Part shown: one piece after another, positions 1 to 11,528 of the stretch
Numbering within the stretch: the stretch's first letter is position 1
Layout of the letters: each line of letters opens with the position of its first letter
NCBI GenBank assembly: GCA_903863935.1
Contig: CAIPDV010000113.1
Location: 43,333-107,332, forward strand
Direction of reading: 5' to 3'
Source of the DNA: an uncultured Bacteroidota bacterium
GTDB taxonomy: Bacteria > Bacteroidota > Bacteroidia > JABEUT01
Length of the DNA: 64,000 nucleotides
Position numbers and translations under genes: made by a program
The notes under the pieces: generated by a model
The model's database searches: none
Told to the model about the DNA's origin: nothing
The model's input: only the letters and a program-made list of their open reading frames with translations

Positions 1-718
1 AAAGCGCGGCAGTGAAGAAATTATATGCCTCGCTTCCATTGTGGTTCGGGTTAGCATCCATTCTCATTTTTGCTAATCTGGCAGAAGATGCAGCCCTGTG
101 ATGGCCATCGGCTATATAGATAGCAGGAATGTTATTGAAAAGTGAATGTATCCTCTCTATATCGTTTTGCTGATCGATTATCCATACGGAATGCTGAATA
201 CCATCTTTTATATAATCATATAAAGGAACTTCTTTGATTTTTAAATGCATAAGGTCATTTAACCCTTTATTGTGCGGATAGGTAAGGCAAACAGGCTCTG
301 CATTAAATTCGCATACATCAAGATATTCCTTTAGTTTTTCTTCCCTTTCTGCAAGGGTTTGTTCATGAATCTTAATGATGTTATTATTATAATCTTCCAC
401 TGAAGCCAACCCGATAATGCCAGTGTGGTGCCGTCCGTTTTTTACCTGGCGGTATATGTAATAACAAGGGGCCGGGTCCTGTAAAAAGGTGTGGGCAGAA
501 ATAGATTCCTTATATCTTTTTTTTATTGACTGTAATCGGTCTTCAGGTGACTGAGATGCAATTTCAATAGGATGAATTACCTGCAAAAATGAAATAGGAT
601 TAGTTGATAAAATATGCTTTATTTCATCTTTGCTGTACCGCTCAACAGAATGTGTGGCAACATCTGCCACCAATTCCGGAGCAGGTCGGAAGGCTCTAAA
701 TGGGTTAATAATACTCAT
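1..718 (-). CDS. DUF1015 family protein (partial, C-terminus beyond window edge)
   Basis: Open frame read by hand on minus strand from ATG at 718: MSIINPFRAFRPAPELVADVATHSVERYSKDEIKHIL...CYYIYRQVKNGRHHTGIIGLASVEDYNNNIIKIHEQTLAEREEKL; pattern typical of DUF1015. Runs off the left edge so absent from ORF track. Confidence 0.8.
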   Translation of the reverse strand, partial: MSIINPFRAFRPAPELVADVATHSVERYSKDEIKHILSTNPISFLQVIHPIEIASQSPEDRLQSIKKRYKESISAHTFLQDPAPCYYIYRQVKNGRHHTGIIGLASVEDYNNNIIKIHEQTLAEREEKLKEYLDVCEFNAEPVCLTYPHNKGLNDLMHLKIKEVPLYDYIKDGIQHSVWIIDQQNDIERIHSLFNNIPAIYIADGHHRAASSARLAKMRMDANPNHNGSEAYNFFTAAL

Positions 719-739
719 TGGGGTTGCAAATTTATGCTA

Positions 740-1804
740 TTACCTGACAGAAGTGAAGGAACGCTTCCAATTTATTCCACCCCATTTCAATTTTGACAGG
801 CTTTGCTTGAGTGAACAAAGTATAAAAGATGCTTTCCCGATTATATGGTCTTCCGGAACAAAGCCCCAGAAGCGGGAATCGTCAGAATTATCACGGTTAT
901 CGCCCATAACAAAGTAATAATTCATTTTAAAGGTGTAGGTGCTTGCATAGGCTCCGTCGATGAAAATAGAATCATTCCGGATATCCATTTTGTGTTTTTC
1001 GTAATGGGTTATTATACGGGAATAAAAATCAATACTGTCTATATTCAAACGGATTGTTTTTCCTTTTTGCGGAATAATTACAGGGCCGTAATTATCTTTA
1101 TTCCAATGTGCAAACTTGCCTCCGGGGAACATATCATTTGTGGCATATTGCTGGGAAATTTGCTTTACCAGAAGTATATTACTCATCTTGCTCACCGAAT
1201 CGGCTTCTGCTGCAGTAAGTAGAAAGATGTATTTATTATCCGATGAAACCATTCCACCTTCGGTTACATGGAACATATTGTAGAGTAATGCAGCAAGCGT
1301 ATCGTGGGTAGAATAAACCTCATAGGAGTATTTTGCATGGGGAGGTGAGGCTACGGCAATTTTGTTGACCATAACGGTTTTTCCTGTTATTTCAATAGTA
1401 TCTCCCGGTAACCCAATGCATCGTTTTACAAAATTCGATTTTTTATCTACCGGCGGCCCGTCTTCATCCGGAAAGTTAAATACCAGTACATCATTCCTTT
1501 TTATTTTTTCAATACCGGGAAGTCGGAAGTAAGGTAACTCCAGCCATGTTAAATAAGAGGGTTTGTTTTCGGAAAAAGGCATCCTGTTTTTTGTGAATGG
1601 AATAGATAATAGGGTCTGAGGAAAACGCGGACCGTAAACAAACTTATTAACCCAGATAAAATCTCCGGCCATCAGTTCATTTTCCATGGAGGAGGAAGGA
1701 ATGAAATAAGTTTCACCAATAAAATTCTGGATCAACAGAACCGTTAGTGTAAGAACCGACAGCCAGATAAAGATTAATTTAATGGTGGGTTTTTTTACAG
1801 GCAC
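740..1804 (-). CDS. lepB: Signal peptidase I (Bacteroidota-type, with large internal insertion)
   Basis: N-terminal [21 protein letters not shown] (Ser box), [13 protein letters not shown] (Lys box), [29 protein letters not shown]. Confidence 0.92.
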   Translation of the reverse strand: MPVKKPTIKLIFIWLSVLTLTVLLIQNFIGETYFIPSSSMENELMAGDFIWVNKFVYGPRFPQTLLSIPFTKNRMPFSENKPSYLTWLELPYFRLPGIEKIKRNDVLVFNFPDEDGPPVDKKSNFVKRCIGLPGDTIEITGKTVMVNKIAVASPPHAKYSYEVYSTHDTLAALLYNMFHVTEGGMVSSDNKYIFLLTAAEADSVSKMSNILLVKQISQQYATNDMFPGGKFAHWNKDNYGPVIIPQKGKTIRLNIDSIDFYSRIITHYEKHKMDIRNDSIFIDGAYASTYTFKMNYYFVMGDNRDNSDDSRFWGFVPEDHIIGKASFILCSLKQSLSKLKWGGINWKRSFTSVR

Positions 1805-1883
1805 AGGAAGCAGTTAAACGTTGCGAATTATTAATTTATTCCGGACATAACTAATAGTTTAGTACGTATAACCGGATTGAAAG

Positions 1884-2681
1884 TTAGAATATCTTCCCGA
1901 TTTTAAATATAAGCGTGTTCAGGCGGAAAACCACATCATTGGAGCCTTGCGTATTGCCTGTATAATGCAATGGCGAAAGGCCGTAATTATATTCAAAATT
2001 GGCATACCAGCCTCTCTTCTTTTTCTTTTTAGTATTGCGTTGGTACCCTATGCTTACCTCAAAAATACTGCTTCCAAATGGGGAAAGTATTCTGTAAATA
2101 GTTGACACATCTCTTTCGCCTGACCAAACAAGATAACCGGTGTTATTATTAGTTACCTGGGAATAGGTGTATGAAATATATCTCCATTTCCAGCCGGCTG
2201 TCATATAAACACTTCGGTTTTTGCGGTCTGTCGGTCCTATTGGGAATTTATAAAGTACAGGCACATGGATCTCATTCATGGATATGGAATGGCTATATGC
2301 AAAGTTTCCGTCGTAAAGAAAGGAGGTGTTTGGTCCAAAAAAATATGAATTAAAGGAAACTCCATCTTTCAAAATTTCAAGCCCAACTTGAATATAAGAG
2401 CGTTTTTGTACCGGAATTTCTTCAATTACCCCGAAAGTGTATCCTGAATTTGCCGAAATTCCGCTTACATAATAGTTATAATACCCTGAGGTTCCCGCAA
2501 ATCCGAAAACCAATCCTGCATCAATACTCGTTTTCCACGGCCTGCCGCTAGGTGCCTCATATGTAGGTGGAGTTGCCACACCTCCATCATGATATAGATA
2601 GGTAGAGTTTTGTCCGATACCTTTACCACAGATCAATATAAAAAGTAAAAATAACGGACTAAGAATTTTCCTAAAGGTCAT
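1884..2681 (-). CDS. Hypothetical secreted/outer-membrane beta-barrel-like protein
   Basis: Signal peptide, alternating aromatic beta-strand pattern, C-terminal FKIGKIF. Confidence 0.6.
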   Translation of the reverse strand: MTFRKILSPLFLLFILICGKGIGQNSTYLYHDGGVATPPTYEAPSGRPWKTSIDAGLVFGFAGTSGYYNYYVSGISANSGYTFGVIEEIPVQKRSYIQVGLEILKDGVSFNSYFFGPNTSFLYDGNFAYSHSISMNEIHVPVLYKFPIGPTDRKNRSVYMTAGWKWRYISYTYSQVTNNNTGYLVWSGERDVSTIYRILSPFGSSIFEVSIGYQRNTKKKKKRGWYANFEYNYGLSPLHYTGNTQGSNDVVFRLNTLIFKIGKIF

Positions 2682-2709
2682 CTTTATATTTTGGCGATAA
2701 AAGACAAAT

Positions 2710-4677
2710 TTACGAATTTACCCTCAATCTGCTGTTTTTGATACCGTAGGTGAAGTAGATAACCATTCCAATAATGAGCCAAACGATAAACCGCATCCAG
2801 TTGGTAAGGCCAAGTTCGGTTATTAAATAGAAGCAGGAAAGAAGTCCCAAAACAGGTATGAGTGAAAGTTTTTTTACAAAGCTTGCTATAGTCATTACAA
2901 TGGATACTATAATAAAGATCCAGAAAGTGATGTTATCGGCAAAAACGCTCCATCCCGAATTATATGCTAATGATTCTATATAGCTAGAGTGTCCTGTTTT
3001 ATAAGAGTAAATTGAATCATTTGCTTGTGAAAGTTCCTTTATCCTGATATCCTTTGCTTCTTGACTAATTGAAACAGGAGGAGCATGTTGTTCAACTTTT
3101 ACATCGTCCCAGTATTGGAAAAATTGATCAAATTGGTCTGGGGTAAGAGAGTTGACCAATTCATCCGGAGCTTTTAAAGACCTTGAGTGAACAAAGTCAT
3201 AGCATTTGCTGGTATTAAAAACTAGTGCGATTCCGGTAACAAGTATCATTAAAAGTCCAATCCAGTACTTACCGTTAATATAAGGCACCCTGAATTTACC
3301 TTTTACTTTTTCTTCTCTTGGCAGTAAAAGTATTCCCCCGCAAACCAATGCAAATGCAAAGAGTGTGCCAATGCTGGTTAAGTCAGTTACTAAATCCGAA
3401 TCAAGAAAGAGGGCGGGAATACCAACCATTAAACCTGTCATAATGGTTGCAAAACCCGGAGTGTGGTATTTGGGGTGCAGTTTCGAAAAGCGTTTAGGTA
3501 ATAAACCATCACGGCTCATACTCATCCAAATTCTGGGTTGCCCCAACTGGAAAACCAATAATACGCTGGTGGTGGCAATAACGGCACTAAGGGCAATTAT
3601 ACCACTAAGCCAGTTCAATCCTTTTTGTTGGAAAGCATCGGCAAGGAAATCGCCTACATTCAGATGGGTATAGTTCACCATTCCGGTTAAAACAAGTGCC
3701 AATACGATATATAAAATGGTACAGATAATTAGCGAATACATCATTCCTCTCGGTAAATCCCGTTGTGGGTTTTTACATTCTTCTGCCGTAGTGGAAATGG
3801 CATCAAAACCGATGTAGGCAAAGAACACATCCGACACGCCCCGCATAACACCTCCAAAACCATTCGGGACAAATGGGGTCCAGTTGGCGGTATTGACGTA
3901 GAAAAACCCGATTGCTATTACAAGCATTATTACAATCAACTTAAAGGCGACCATCAAATTACTCGAGGTTCGTGATTCACGTATACCGACAAACACCAGC
4001 CATGTGATAAAAAATGTAACAACTAAAGCAGGAAGATTTATGATAAATGGTACTGAACCTATATGTGGTGCGGAGTTCCAGAGTGATTGCATGCCTGCAA
4101 CATCATCAGGTATTTTGGCATGTTTTGCTGCCAAATCTACAAATTGGTTGTGCCCTAAATAAATCTGGCGGAAACTATTGGCAAGGTAATCGGGAATGTG
4201 GAGATTAATGCTGGTATTCGGAAATCGTAGATGGATTCCGGCATTCATCTTATCCAGAAAGCTTGTGAAGTTGCTGGACCAGGAGTTGGCCACTACAATG
4301 TTTCCAATGGCATATTCCATAATTAAATCCCAACCAATTATCCAGGCGATAATTTCGCCAAAGGCTACGTATGAGTAAGTATAGGCACTACCCGAAATAG
4401 GCACACGCGAAGCAAACTCAGCATAGCAAATAGCAGAAAATCCGCATACTACCGCGGTTATCATAAACAGAAAAATAACCCCGGGGCCTCCATAAAAGCA
4501 AGCTTTTCCTACAGTGGAAAATATACCGGCTCCAATAATAGCAGCAATTCCAAGAGCCGTTAAATCACGAACTGAGAGCACCCTGTTCAGGGCATTACCA
4601 TTTGCGCCGTGCTCATCTTTCTCAAGCTGTGCAAGGATTTGCTCTTGCGATTTTTTCCGGAATAGTTTTTCTCTCAT
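2710..4677 (-). CDS. APC-family amino acid permease
   Basis: DLTALGIAAIIGAGIFSTVG, GFDAISTTAEECKNPQRDLPRG, about 12 or more TM segments. Confidence 0.9.
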   Translation of the reverse strand: MREKLFRKKSQEQILAQLEKDEHGANGNALNRVLSVRDLTALGIAAIIGAGIFSTVGKACFYGGPGVIFLFMITAVVCGFSAICYAEFASRVPISGSAYTYSYVAFGEIIAWIIGWDLIMEYAIGNIVVANSWSSNFTSFLDKMNAGIHLRFPNTSINLHIPDYLANSFRQIYLGHNQFVDLAAKHAKIPDDVAGMQSLWNSAPHIGSVPFIINLPALVVTFFITWLVFVGIRESRTSSNLMVAFKLIVIMLVIAIGFFYVNTANWTPFVPNGFGGVMRGVSDVFFAYIGFDAISTTAEECKNPQRDLPRGMMYSLIICTILYIVLALVLTGMVNYTHLNVGDFLADAFQQKGLNWLSGIIALSAVIATTSVLLVFQLGQPRIWMSMSRDGLLPKRFSKLHPKYHTPGFATIMTGLMVGIPALFLDSDLVTDLTSIGTLFAFALVCGGILLLPREEKVKGKFRVPYINGKYWIGLLMILVTGIALVFNTSKCYDFVHSRSLKAPDELVNSLTPDQFDQFFQYWDDVKVEQHAPPVSISQEAKDIRIKELSQANDSIYSYKTGHSSYIESLAYNSGWSVFADNITFWIFIIVSIVMTIASFVKKLSLIPVLGLLSCFYLITELGLTNWMRFIVWLIIGMVIYFTYGIKNSRLRVNS

Positions 4678-6392
4678 TCGCCTTTTACCTGTGACTTATT
4701 TTTGGTTATTAGCAGCAGCAAAATAAACATAAATGGAATAACCACCGACTTGTACCTTTCAATTCCTCCTAATATGGGGGTTACCAAACCAATCAGAGTA
4801 AGCATCATAAAGCTATAGGTAAAGCATAGCAGAACCAAATCTTTGTTTTGTATTGGCCGTCTTATAAAGAATAACGATAGTATAATTACGAATAAAACGA
4901 AAATATTTTCGGCACAATAAATGGCAGTCATAGCGGAATGCAAGTGCCAGGGGTAGGGTTGGAGCATAGAGATATTCAGGGCAGAAGGAATATGTGCAAA
5001 TAGGCTGGTAAAGGTTGGTTTTATTGGTTCTATATACAAGCGACTGTTGGCGACCTCAATATACGTGTATACCCAATAGATGGTACTACTATCCGGAGTT
5101 GATAAATTAATTTTGTCTTTGCTTTTCGAGTCAATAATGGAGAAATATATGTTGCTGTCCCTCGCAATTGAATGAATAGTATCTTTCTTGCCAACCGTGA
5201 TTTTTGAAAAATGAGTTCCCCTCTGTAATAAAAATGGGATTTTTTCATTTTTGGTCCATTCCCGATAAACAATAGGATTACTAGCAAGGTATTGTAACCC
5301 TTTGTTATGAAGCAGACTGTCACCTTCTTTTGTGAGTGGATTCAATTTGTTGGAATCGGCCACGCTGATGAGCGCATATACATTTCCATCGGCCATATTG
5401 CCATATTTAATATTAGAAAGGTAGATACCGCCTTTACTTGTTCTGTTGAAATCCATTTGTTTGTCGGCTATCATTTGCAAGGGGTTTACTTTGCCCGAAA
5501 ACATGAGATGTCCCAACGTTCCGGCACCAATATATAGCAGCAATGTAAAAGTGTAATTAACGACAGGATGTTTTTTGAAAAATTCTTTTTTTTCAATTAA
5601 AAATTGTGCCACCAGACAGGGCAAAAGGCAAAGCAGTGTATAGGCTTTGGCTTCGAAAAGAATTCCAAACCCTATAAGTATTAAAATAATTTGCATCCCC
5701 CGTTTAGGGCGACTGATAATTGACGACTGCACATGGTTTACTAATTGGAAAAAATAATAGATTGACAAGCCCAACCCAAGCCATACCAGAGCCTCTTTCA
5801 GGATTCCGGAACTCCATAAAATAACAGACGGGAAAAGAAAAATGGCTGCGAAGAGCAATTTTGTTTTGTATTGCAAGAATGGTACAAAAGCTTTATAAAC
5901 ATAAGTAAGTCCAACTAACGAAATAAAACAAAACAGTATAACATGTACTCCGTAATGTTCATGCGACAAGAGCATCATAACAGCATTCAGGCGGATAATA
6001 AAATGGCTGTTATTATAGAGGGTGGAATCATAGCCATTGTCCCAACTATTCATAGTGTGGTACATGGTCTGGTAATGAATATCCTTGTCGCCAATGCCAG
6101 TAAGAAGCGTGAAATAGTCTTTTGCACTCGTGTGCAGCGTTCCGAACATCATTCGGGCATCATCGTAATATTTGAAAATATCGCTGGTGACGCGGTTTTT
6201 GTAAATGTGGGTATAAATGTACCACAGCGCAATTCCAAAAAACAGTTTCAGGTAAAACGCACCCAGAAAATGCCGGTTGTTAAACCCTGACGCACTAAAC
6301 CATGTACTTTTTAGTATAATGGCCGAAAAGAGCAGCAGGTAGAAAGTGCAAAATAAAATATCGGACATCTGTAAGAGAAATGATTTTCTCAA
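4674..6392 (-). CDS. Hypothetical polytopic membrane protein
   Basis: 572 aa, many TM segments; 4-bp overlap with the downstream permease suggests co-transcription. Confidence 0.6.
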   Translation of the reverse strand: MRKSFLLQMSDILFCTFYLLLFSAIILKSTWFSASGFNNRHFLGAFYLKLFFGIALWYIYTHIYKNRVTSDIFKYYDDARMMFGTLHTSAKDYFTLLTGIGDKDIHYQTMYHTMNSWDNGYDSTLYNNSHFIIRLNAVMMLLSHEHYGVHVILFCFISLVGLTYVYKAFVPFLQYKTKLLFAAIFLFPSVILWSSGILKEALVWLGLGLSIYYFFQLVNHVQSSIISRPKRGMQIILILIGFGILFEAKAYTLLCLLPCLVAQFLIEKKEFFKKHPVVNYTFTLLLYIGAGTLGHLMFSGKVNPLQMIADKQMDFNRTSKGGIYLSNIKYGNMADGNVYALISVADSNKLNPLTKEGDSLLHNKGLQYLASNPIVYREWTKNEKIPFLLQRGTHFSKITVGKKDTIHSIARDSNIYFSIIDSKSKDKINLSTPDSSTIYWVYTYIEVANSRLYIEPIKPTFTSLFAHIPSALNISMLQPYPWHLHSAMTAIYCAENIFVLFVIILSLFFIRRPIQNKDLVLLCFTYSFMMLTLIGLVTPILGGIERYKSVVIPFMFILLLLITKNKSQVKGE

Positions 6393-6583
6393 AAATAACT
6401 AAAACAGAGATAAGTGATGAACTGTTGTATTAACTAATTTTTTATGCTCATCTCTGATCGCTCAATACTTTTTATGTCTGGTTCTTATTGTCTTATAAAT
6501 TAATTATGATGGCACTGATAATTATCAGCTAACAAGAAGGATTGCATACATACTATTGTGAAACTCAACTAACGCCTATGTTA

Positions 6584-7150
6584 ATGAAAAAAATCAGTTT
6601 GCTTTTTTCTGTTTGCTGTGTTATGGTCGCCTGCAACCAGTCCCCTAAATCAAGGGCTTTCGATGCATTTAAGAAAAAAATACCGATGCTTAAATTGCCT
6701 TATAAAAAGGCATGTTCCGATACGGTTGGCTATTTAAAGTTGAATATACCAGACAGTATTTTAAAAAAATATGCTCCACCGGGAACTACCGGTATTATAG
6801 GGATGATAAAGGATACAGATTTTTATACGGCAATAGTGTATTCCGTTAAAGGCGATATTGATTACCCTGTTGTACAGACTTATAATGCCGAAGGGGATTC
6901 ACTCAATAACATTGGCATTATGGAGGGCACCTGTTGTGGTAATTCGGCTAATTGCAGTGGAACTTTCTGGGGTGAAATTTCAAAAGATCTCACCATCTCC
7001 CTGCATGATTCTGAAAAAGTTTTTGAGATGGATAAAGCGGGAAATTATTCTACCATTAAGTTTAAAAACATTAATAACACGCAGGTTTACAATATAACCA
7101 ACGATGGCTACCTCCGCCTGAAAAACGCTGGAAGTGGTGCTGTAAAGTAA
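6584..7150 (+). CDS. Hypothetical lipoprotein
   Basis: ORF track starts at a TTG (6542); ATG at 6578/6584 gives MKKISLLFSVCCVMVACNQ, a lipobox signal peptide. Confidence 0.6.
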   Translation: MKKISLLFSVCCVMVACNQSPKSRAFDAFKKKIPMLKLPYKKACSDTVGYLKLNIPDSILKKYAPPGTTGIIGMIKDTDFYTAIVYSVKGDIDYPVVQTYNAEGDSLNNIGIMEGTCCGNSANCSGTFWGEISKDLTISLHDSEKVFEMDKAGNYSTIKFKNINNTQVYNITNDGYLRLKNAGSGAVK

Positions 7151-7344
7151 AATTTAAATGGCAGCCGTTGTTTAAATGGTTTGTAAATCAATGGAAATAT
7201 ATTGCAGATAAAGAACGTATTGCAATTACTGGATTATTAAAAAGCTTCTTCCTTGATTTTATTAACCGTTAATGGATTTGCCTGAATTTATCAACAGATT
7301 GCAATAAATACCAATTTATTAATGCAGGAGTTTTAGAGTTAACA

Positions 7345-7352
7345 TATCTTTG
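7345..7352 (+). promoter_or_regulatory. Bacteroidota -7 element (TATCTTTG) upstream of purL
   Basis: TAnnTTTG consensus 20 nt before the ATG at 7372. Confidence 0.5.
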
Positions 7353-7371
7353 CGGCACATAAAATGAACAT

Positions 7372-9603
7372 ATGGAAGCTATCGCAAAAGAGATAAAGGT
7401 GAACGTGGAAACCGCCAGGCAATTGGGTTTATCGGAAGATGAATTTCAAAAGATTGTTACTATACTTGGGAGAACTCCTAACTATACCGAGTTAAGTATT
7501 TACTCCGTTATGTGGAGTGAACACTGCTCCTATAAAAATTCCATTTACTGGATTAAAACTTTGCCTCGTGAAGGCAAAGGCTTGCTTGCTAAAGCCGGCG
7601 AAGAAAATGCCGGATTAATTGATATTGGTAACGGATACGCCTGTGCTTTTAAGATTGAATCACATAACCACCCGTCTGCACTTGAGCCTTATCAAGGTGC
7701 TGCTACGGGTGTTGGCGGTATTAACCGCGACATATTTACCATGGGCGCAAGGCCAATTGCCCAATTGAACTCGTTGCGTTTTGGAAATATCAATACCGAT
7801 AAAACCAAGTGGCTCATGAAAGGAGTGGTGCGAGGTATTGGCCATTATGGCAATGCGTTTGGTGTTCCTACCGTTGGCGGCGAAGTATTCTTTGATGAAT
7901 GTTACAATGTTAACCCGCTTGTAAATGCAATGTCAGTAGGCATAGTAAAGGTGGGTGAAACTATTTCTGCAACCTCGTATGGTGAGGGTAACCCGGTAAT
8001 TATTATTGGTTCGAGTACCGGTAAAGATGGAATACATGGAGCCACATTTGCTTCGGCCGATATTACTGAAGACTCGGCAGAATCATTACCATCGGTGCAG
8101 GTAGGCGACCCCTTCCAGGAAAAGCTATTACTGGAGGCATCCCTTGAAATTATTAAAACCGGGGCGGTTGTAGGCATGCAGGACATGGGTGCAGCAGGTA
8201 TTATATGTTCTACATCCGAAATGTCGGCCAAAGGCCAGAGCGGCATGAATATCTGGCTTGATAAAGTGCCTCTGCGTCAGCAAAACATGCAACCGTTTGA
8301 AATTCTACTTTCCGAATCTCAAGAGCGTATGCTTGTTATTGTGAAGAAAGGAAGGGAAAAAGAAGTGGAAGCAATTCTGGAGAAATGGGATTTGCATTAT
8401 GCCGTAATTGGTGAAGTAACCAACGGTGATCGTTTGAAATATTACGTTCATGGAGAATTAGTTGCTGATGTTCCGGCTGAAACATTAGTGCTTGGTGGTG
8501 GTGCGCCGGTTTATCACCGGGAATTCAAGGAACCTCAATACTACAGAGAGTTCCAGAAGTTTGACATTGATACAATTAAAGAACCATCCAATTATAAAGA
8601 AATAGCAGATTACCTATTAACTCACCCTAACATTGCTTCGAAAAGATGGGTATATGAACAATATGACTCTATGGTGGGAACAGTGAATATGAGTTCCAAT
8701 AAACCATCGGATGCGGCTATTGTAAACATTAAAAAATCGGATTCAGCATTAGCATTGAAGGTAGATTGCAATTCCCGTTATGTATATGCCGACCCACATA
8801 AAGGTGGTGCAATAGCGGTTTCGGAAGCAGCCCGTAATATTGTTTGTTCGGGTGGTGAGCCAATGGCCATTACGAATTGCCTGAATTTTGGTAACCCATA
8901 TAACCCGGAAGTGTATTGGCAATTTGTTGAAGCTATAAAAGGTATTGGCGAAGCTTGCACGGAATTTAATACTCCGGTAACCGGCGGTAATGTAAGCTTC
9001 TATAATCAGTCATCTTACGAAGGCCCTGTGTTCCCAACCCCTGTAATTGGTATGTTGGGAATAATTAAAAACAAGAACAAAGTGATGACTCTTGACTTTA
9101 AAAATGAAGGTGACCTGATTTACTTAATAGGTGAATGCTATAATGATATTAGTTCTTCGGAATACCTTTATTCCTGGCATAACGTAAAAGAAGCTCCTGC
9201 TCCGCATTTTGACCTTTCGGAAGAATATGAGGTGCAATTTGCTGTGAAGGAAGTAATAGAAAAGAACCTTGTAGAATCAGCTCACGATTGTTCCGACGGA
9301 GGATTGTTTATAACCCTTGCAGAATCTGCTATGGCAGGCAAACTGGGTTTTGATATTGATACAGACACCAGCATCCGCAAAGATGCCTTCCTGTTCGGAG
9401 AAGGGCAATCAAGAGTAGTGGTAACAGTTAAGCCCGAAAATGAAGATGCTTTTACCGATATGTTGCTTAATTCCAATGCCGAATTTAGTTTCCTTGGGGT
9501 AGTTGATGGAAACGAAATGATTATAGATGGGGAAGTTTATGGTAAAGTGGAGGATATGAAAGGGCAGTATGATAATGCTATCGGAAAAATAGTAGAGGGG
9601 TAA
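7372..9603 (+). CDS. purL: Phosphoribosylformylglycinamidine synthase subunit PurL
   Basis: MWSEHCSYKNSIYWIKTLP, IESHNHPSALEPYQGAATGVGGINRDIFTMGARPIA, HDCSDGGLFITLAESAM. Confidence 0.96.
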   Translation: MEAIAKEIKVNVETARQLGLSEDEFQKIVTILGRTPNYTELSIYSVMWSEHCSYKNSIYWIKTLPREGKGLLAKAGEENAGLIDIGNGYACAFKIESHNHPSALEPYQGAATGVGGINRDIFTMGARPIAQLNSLRFGNINTDKTKWLMKGVVRGIGHYGNAFGVPTVGGEVFFDECYNVNPLVNAMSVGIVKVGETISATSYGEGNPVIIIGSSTGKDGIHGATFASADITEDSAESLPSVQVGDPFQEKLLLEASLEIIKTGAVVGMQDMGAAGIICSTSEMSAKGQSGMNIWLDKVPLRQQNMQPFEILLSESQERMLVIVKKGREKEVEAILEKWDLHYAVIGEVTNGDRLKYYVHGELVADVPAETLVLGGGAPVYHREFKEPQYYREFQKFDIDTIKEPSNYKEIADYLLTHPNIASKRWVYEQYDSMVGTVNMSSNKPSDAAIVNIKKSDSALALKVDCNSRYVYADPHKGGAIAVSEAARNIVCSGGEPMAITNCLNFGNPYNPEVYWQFVEAIKGIGEACTEFNTPVTGGNVSFYNQSSYEGPVFPTPVIGMLGIIKNKNKVMTLDFKNEGDLIYLIGECYNDISSSEYLYSWHNVKEAPAPHFDLSEEYEVQFAVKEVIEKNLVESAHDCSDGGLFITLAESAMAGKLGFDIDTDTSIRKDAFLFGEGQSRVVVTVKPENEDAFTDMLLNSNAEFSFLGVVDGNEMIIDGEVYGKVEDMKGQYDNAIGKIVEG

Positions 9604-10251
9604 TTATTTCAACAGTCTGCCTGCGCCCCAATAGTATTTCTTGTAATAATCTTCACCAAGGTCGCTTATTACAACACCCGCATGAACGCTTGCATGTACA
9701 AATTTGTGATTCTGCAAATACACGCCCACATGCGAAAGGGATTTGCTATTGATTTTGAAAAATATCAGGTCCCCTTCCCTCAGTTCCGAGGCTTTAATGG
9801 GTTTGCAGCGTTTATAAATATCAGTTACATTACCCGAAATGGTAATATTATAAACACTTTGATAAAGTAAGGATGCTAAGTCCGAACAATCAACTCCAGC
9901 TTTTGTTCTTCCTGCAAACTTATAAGGAACACCATACCAAACGTCGATGAAATTATAAAGGGTATAGTTAGTAATTGAGTTTTCGGAAACGCCTAACTTC
10001 TCGGAATACTTTTTAGTAATTCCGCTTTCTCGTGAAGCTGTTTCAGAGGGGGGGGCATTTTTTTGTTTTTTAGATCGCTTACCTGGTTTACTTGTGGCAG
10101 GTGGAGGGTTCGGTGTATGTGTATAACTGCTCTGTTGAGCTGCGGCCGCTTTTTTCTTAGCCGCTTTTTTACTTGAATGGCAAGATTCCAGTAAAAAAAC
10201 AGAAACTAACAAATAAACAAACAAGAAGTATATCCCTGAAGTTTTCTTCAT
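9604..10251 (-). CDS. C40 (NlpC/P60) family peptidase, lipoprotein
   Basis: GVDCSDLASLLYQSV, LSHVGVYLQNHKFVHAS; LESCHSSKK lipobox. Confidence 0.9.
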   Translation of the reverse strand: MKKTSGIYFLFVYLLVSVFLLESCHSSKKAAKKKAAAAQQSSYTHTPNPPPATSKPGKRSKKQKNAPPSETASRESGITKKYSEKLGVSENSITNYTLYNFIDVWYGVPYKFAGRTKAGVDCSDLASLLYQSVYNITISGNVTDIYKRCKPIKASELREGDLIFFKINSKSLSHVGVYLQNHKFVHASVHAGVVISDLGEDYYKKYYWGAGRLLK

Positions 10252-10404
10252 CTATACAAAGTAAAGCTAATCTACAATATAGAAATGAATATACTATGAA
10301 GTAGTTTTAAAGTAAGGCTGTTAATAAGCTTGGAAAAATCACCGAACTCCATTAAAAAGGCCGATAATTCTTCAATGCAGTTCCTGAAGAAAATAACGGA
10401 GGGC

Positions 10405-11457
<1,053 letters not shown>

Positions 11458-11461
11458 TTAA

Positions 11462-11501
11462 AATTGCCTGTATGCAAAAATATTCGGGCATACAGGCAAT
11501 T
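11462..11501 (-). terminator. Hairpin between the two gap-type genes
   Basis: Perfect 14-bp inverted repeat AATTGCCTGTATGC...GCATACAGGCAATT followed on minus strand by a T-rich tract. Confidence 0.6.
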
Positions 11502-11528
11502 GCTTTTCCAGAAACAATAAAGTTATTC

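Noticed and set aside
845-1222. ORF 125 aa on + strand
   Set aside because: Antisense to lepB, which has strong family motifs; spurious.
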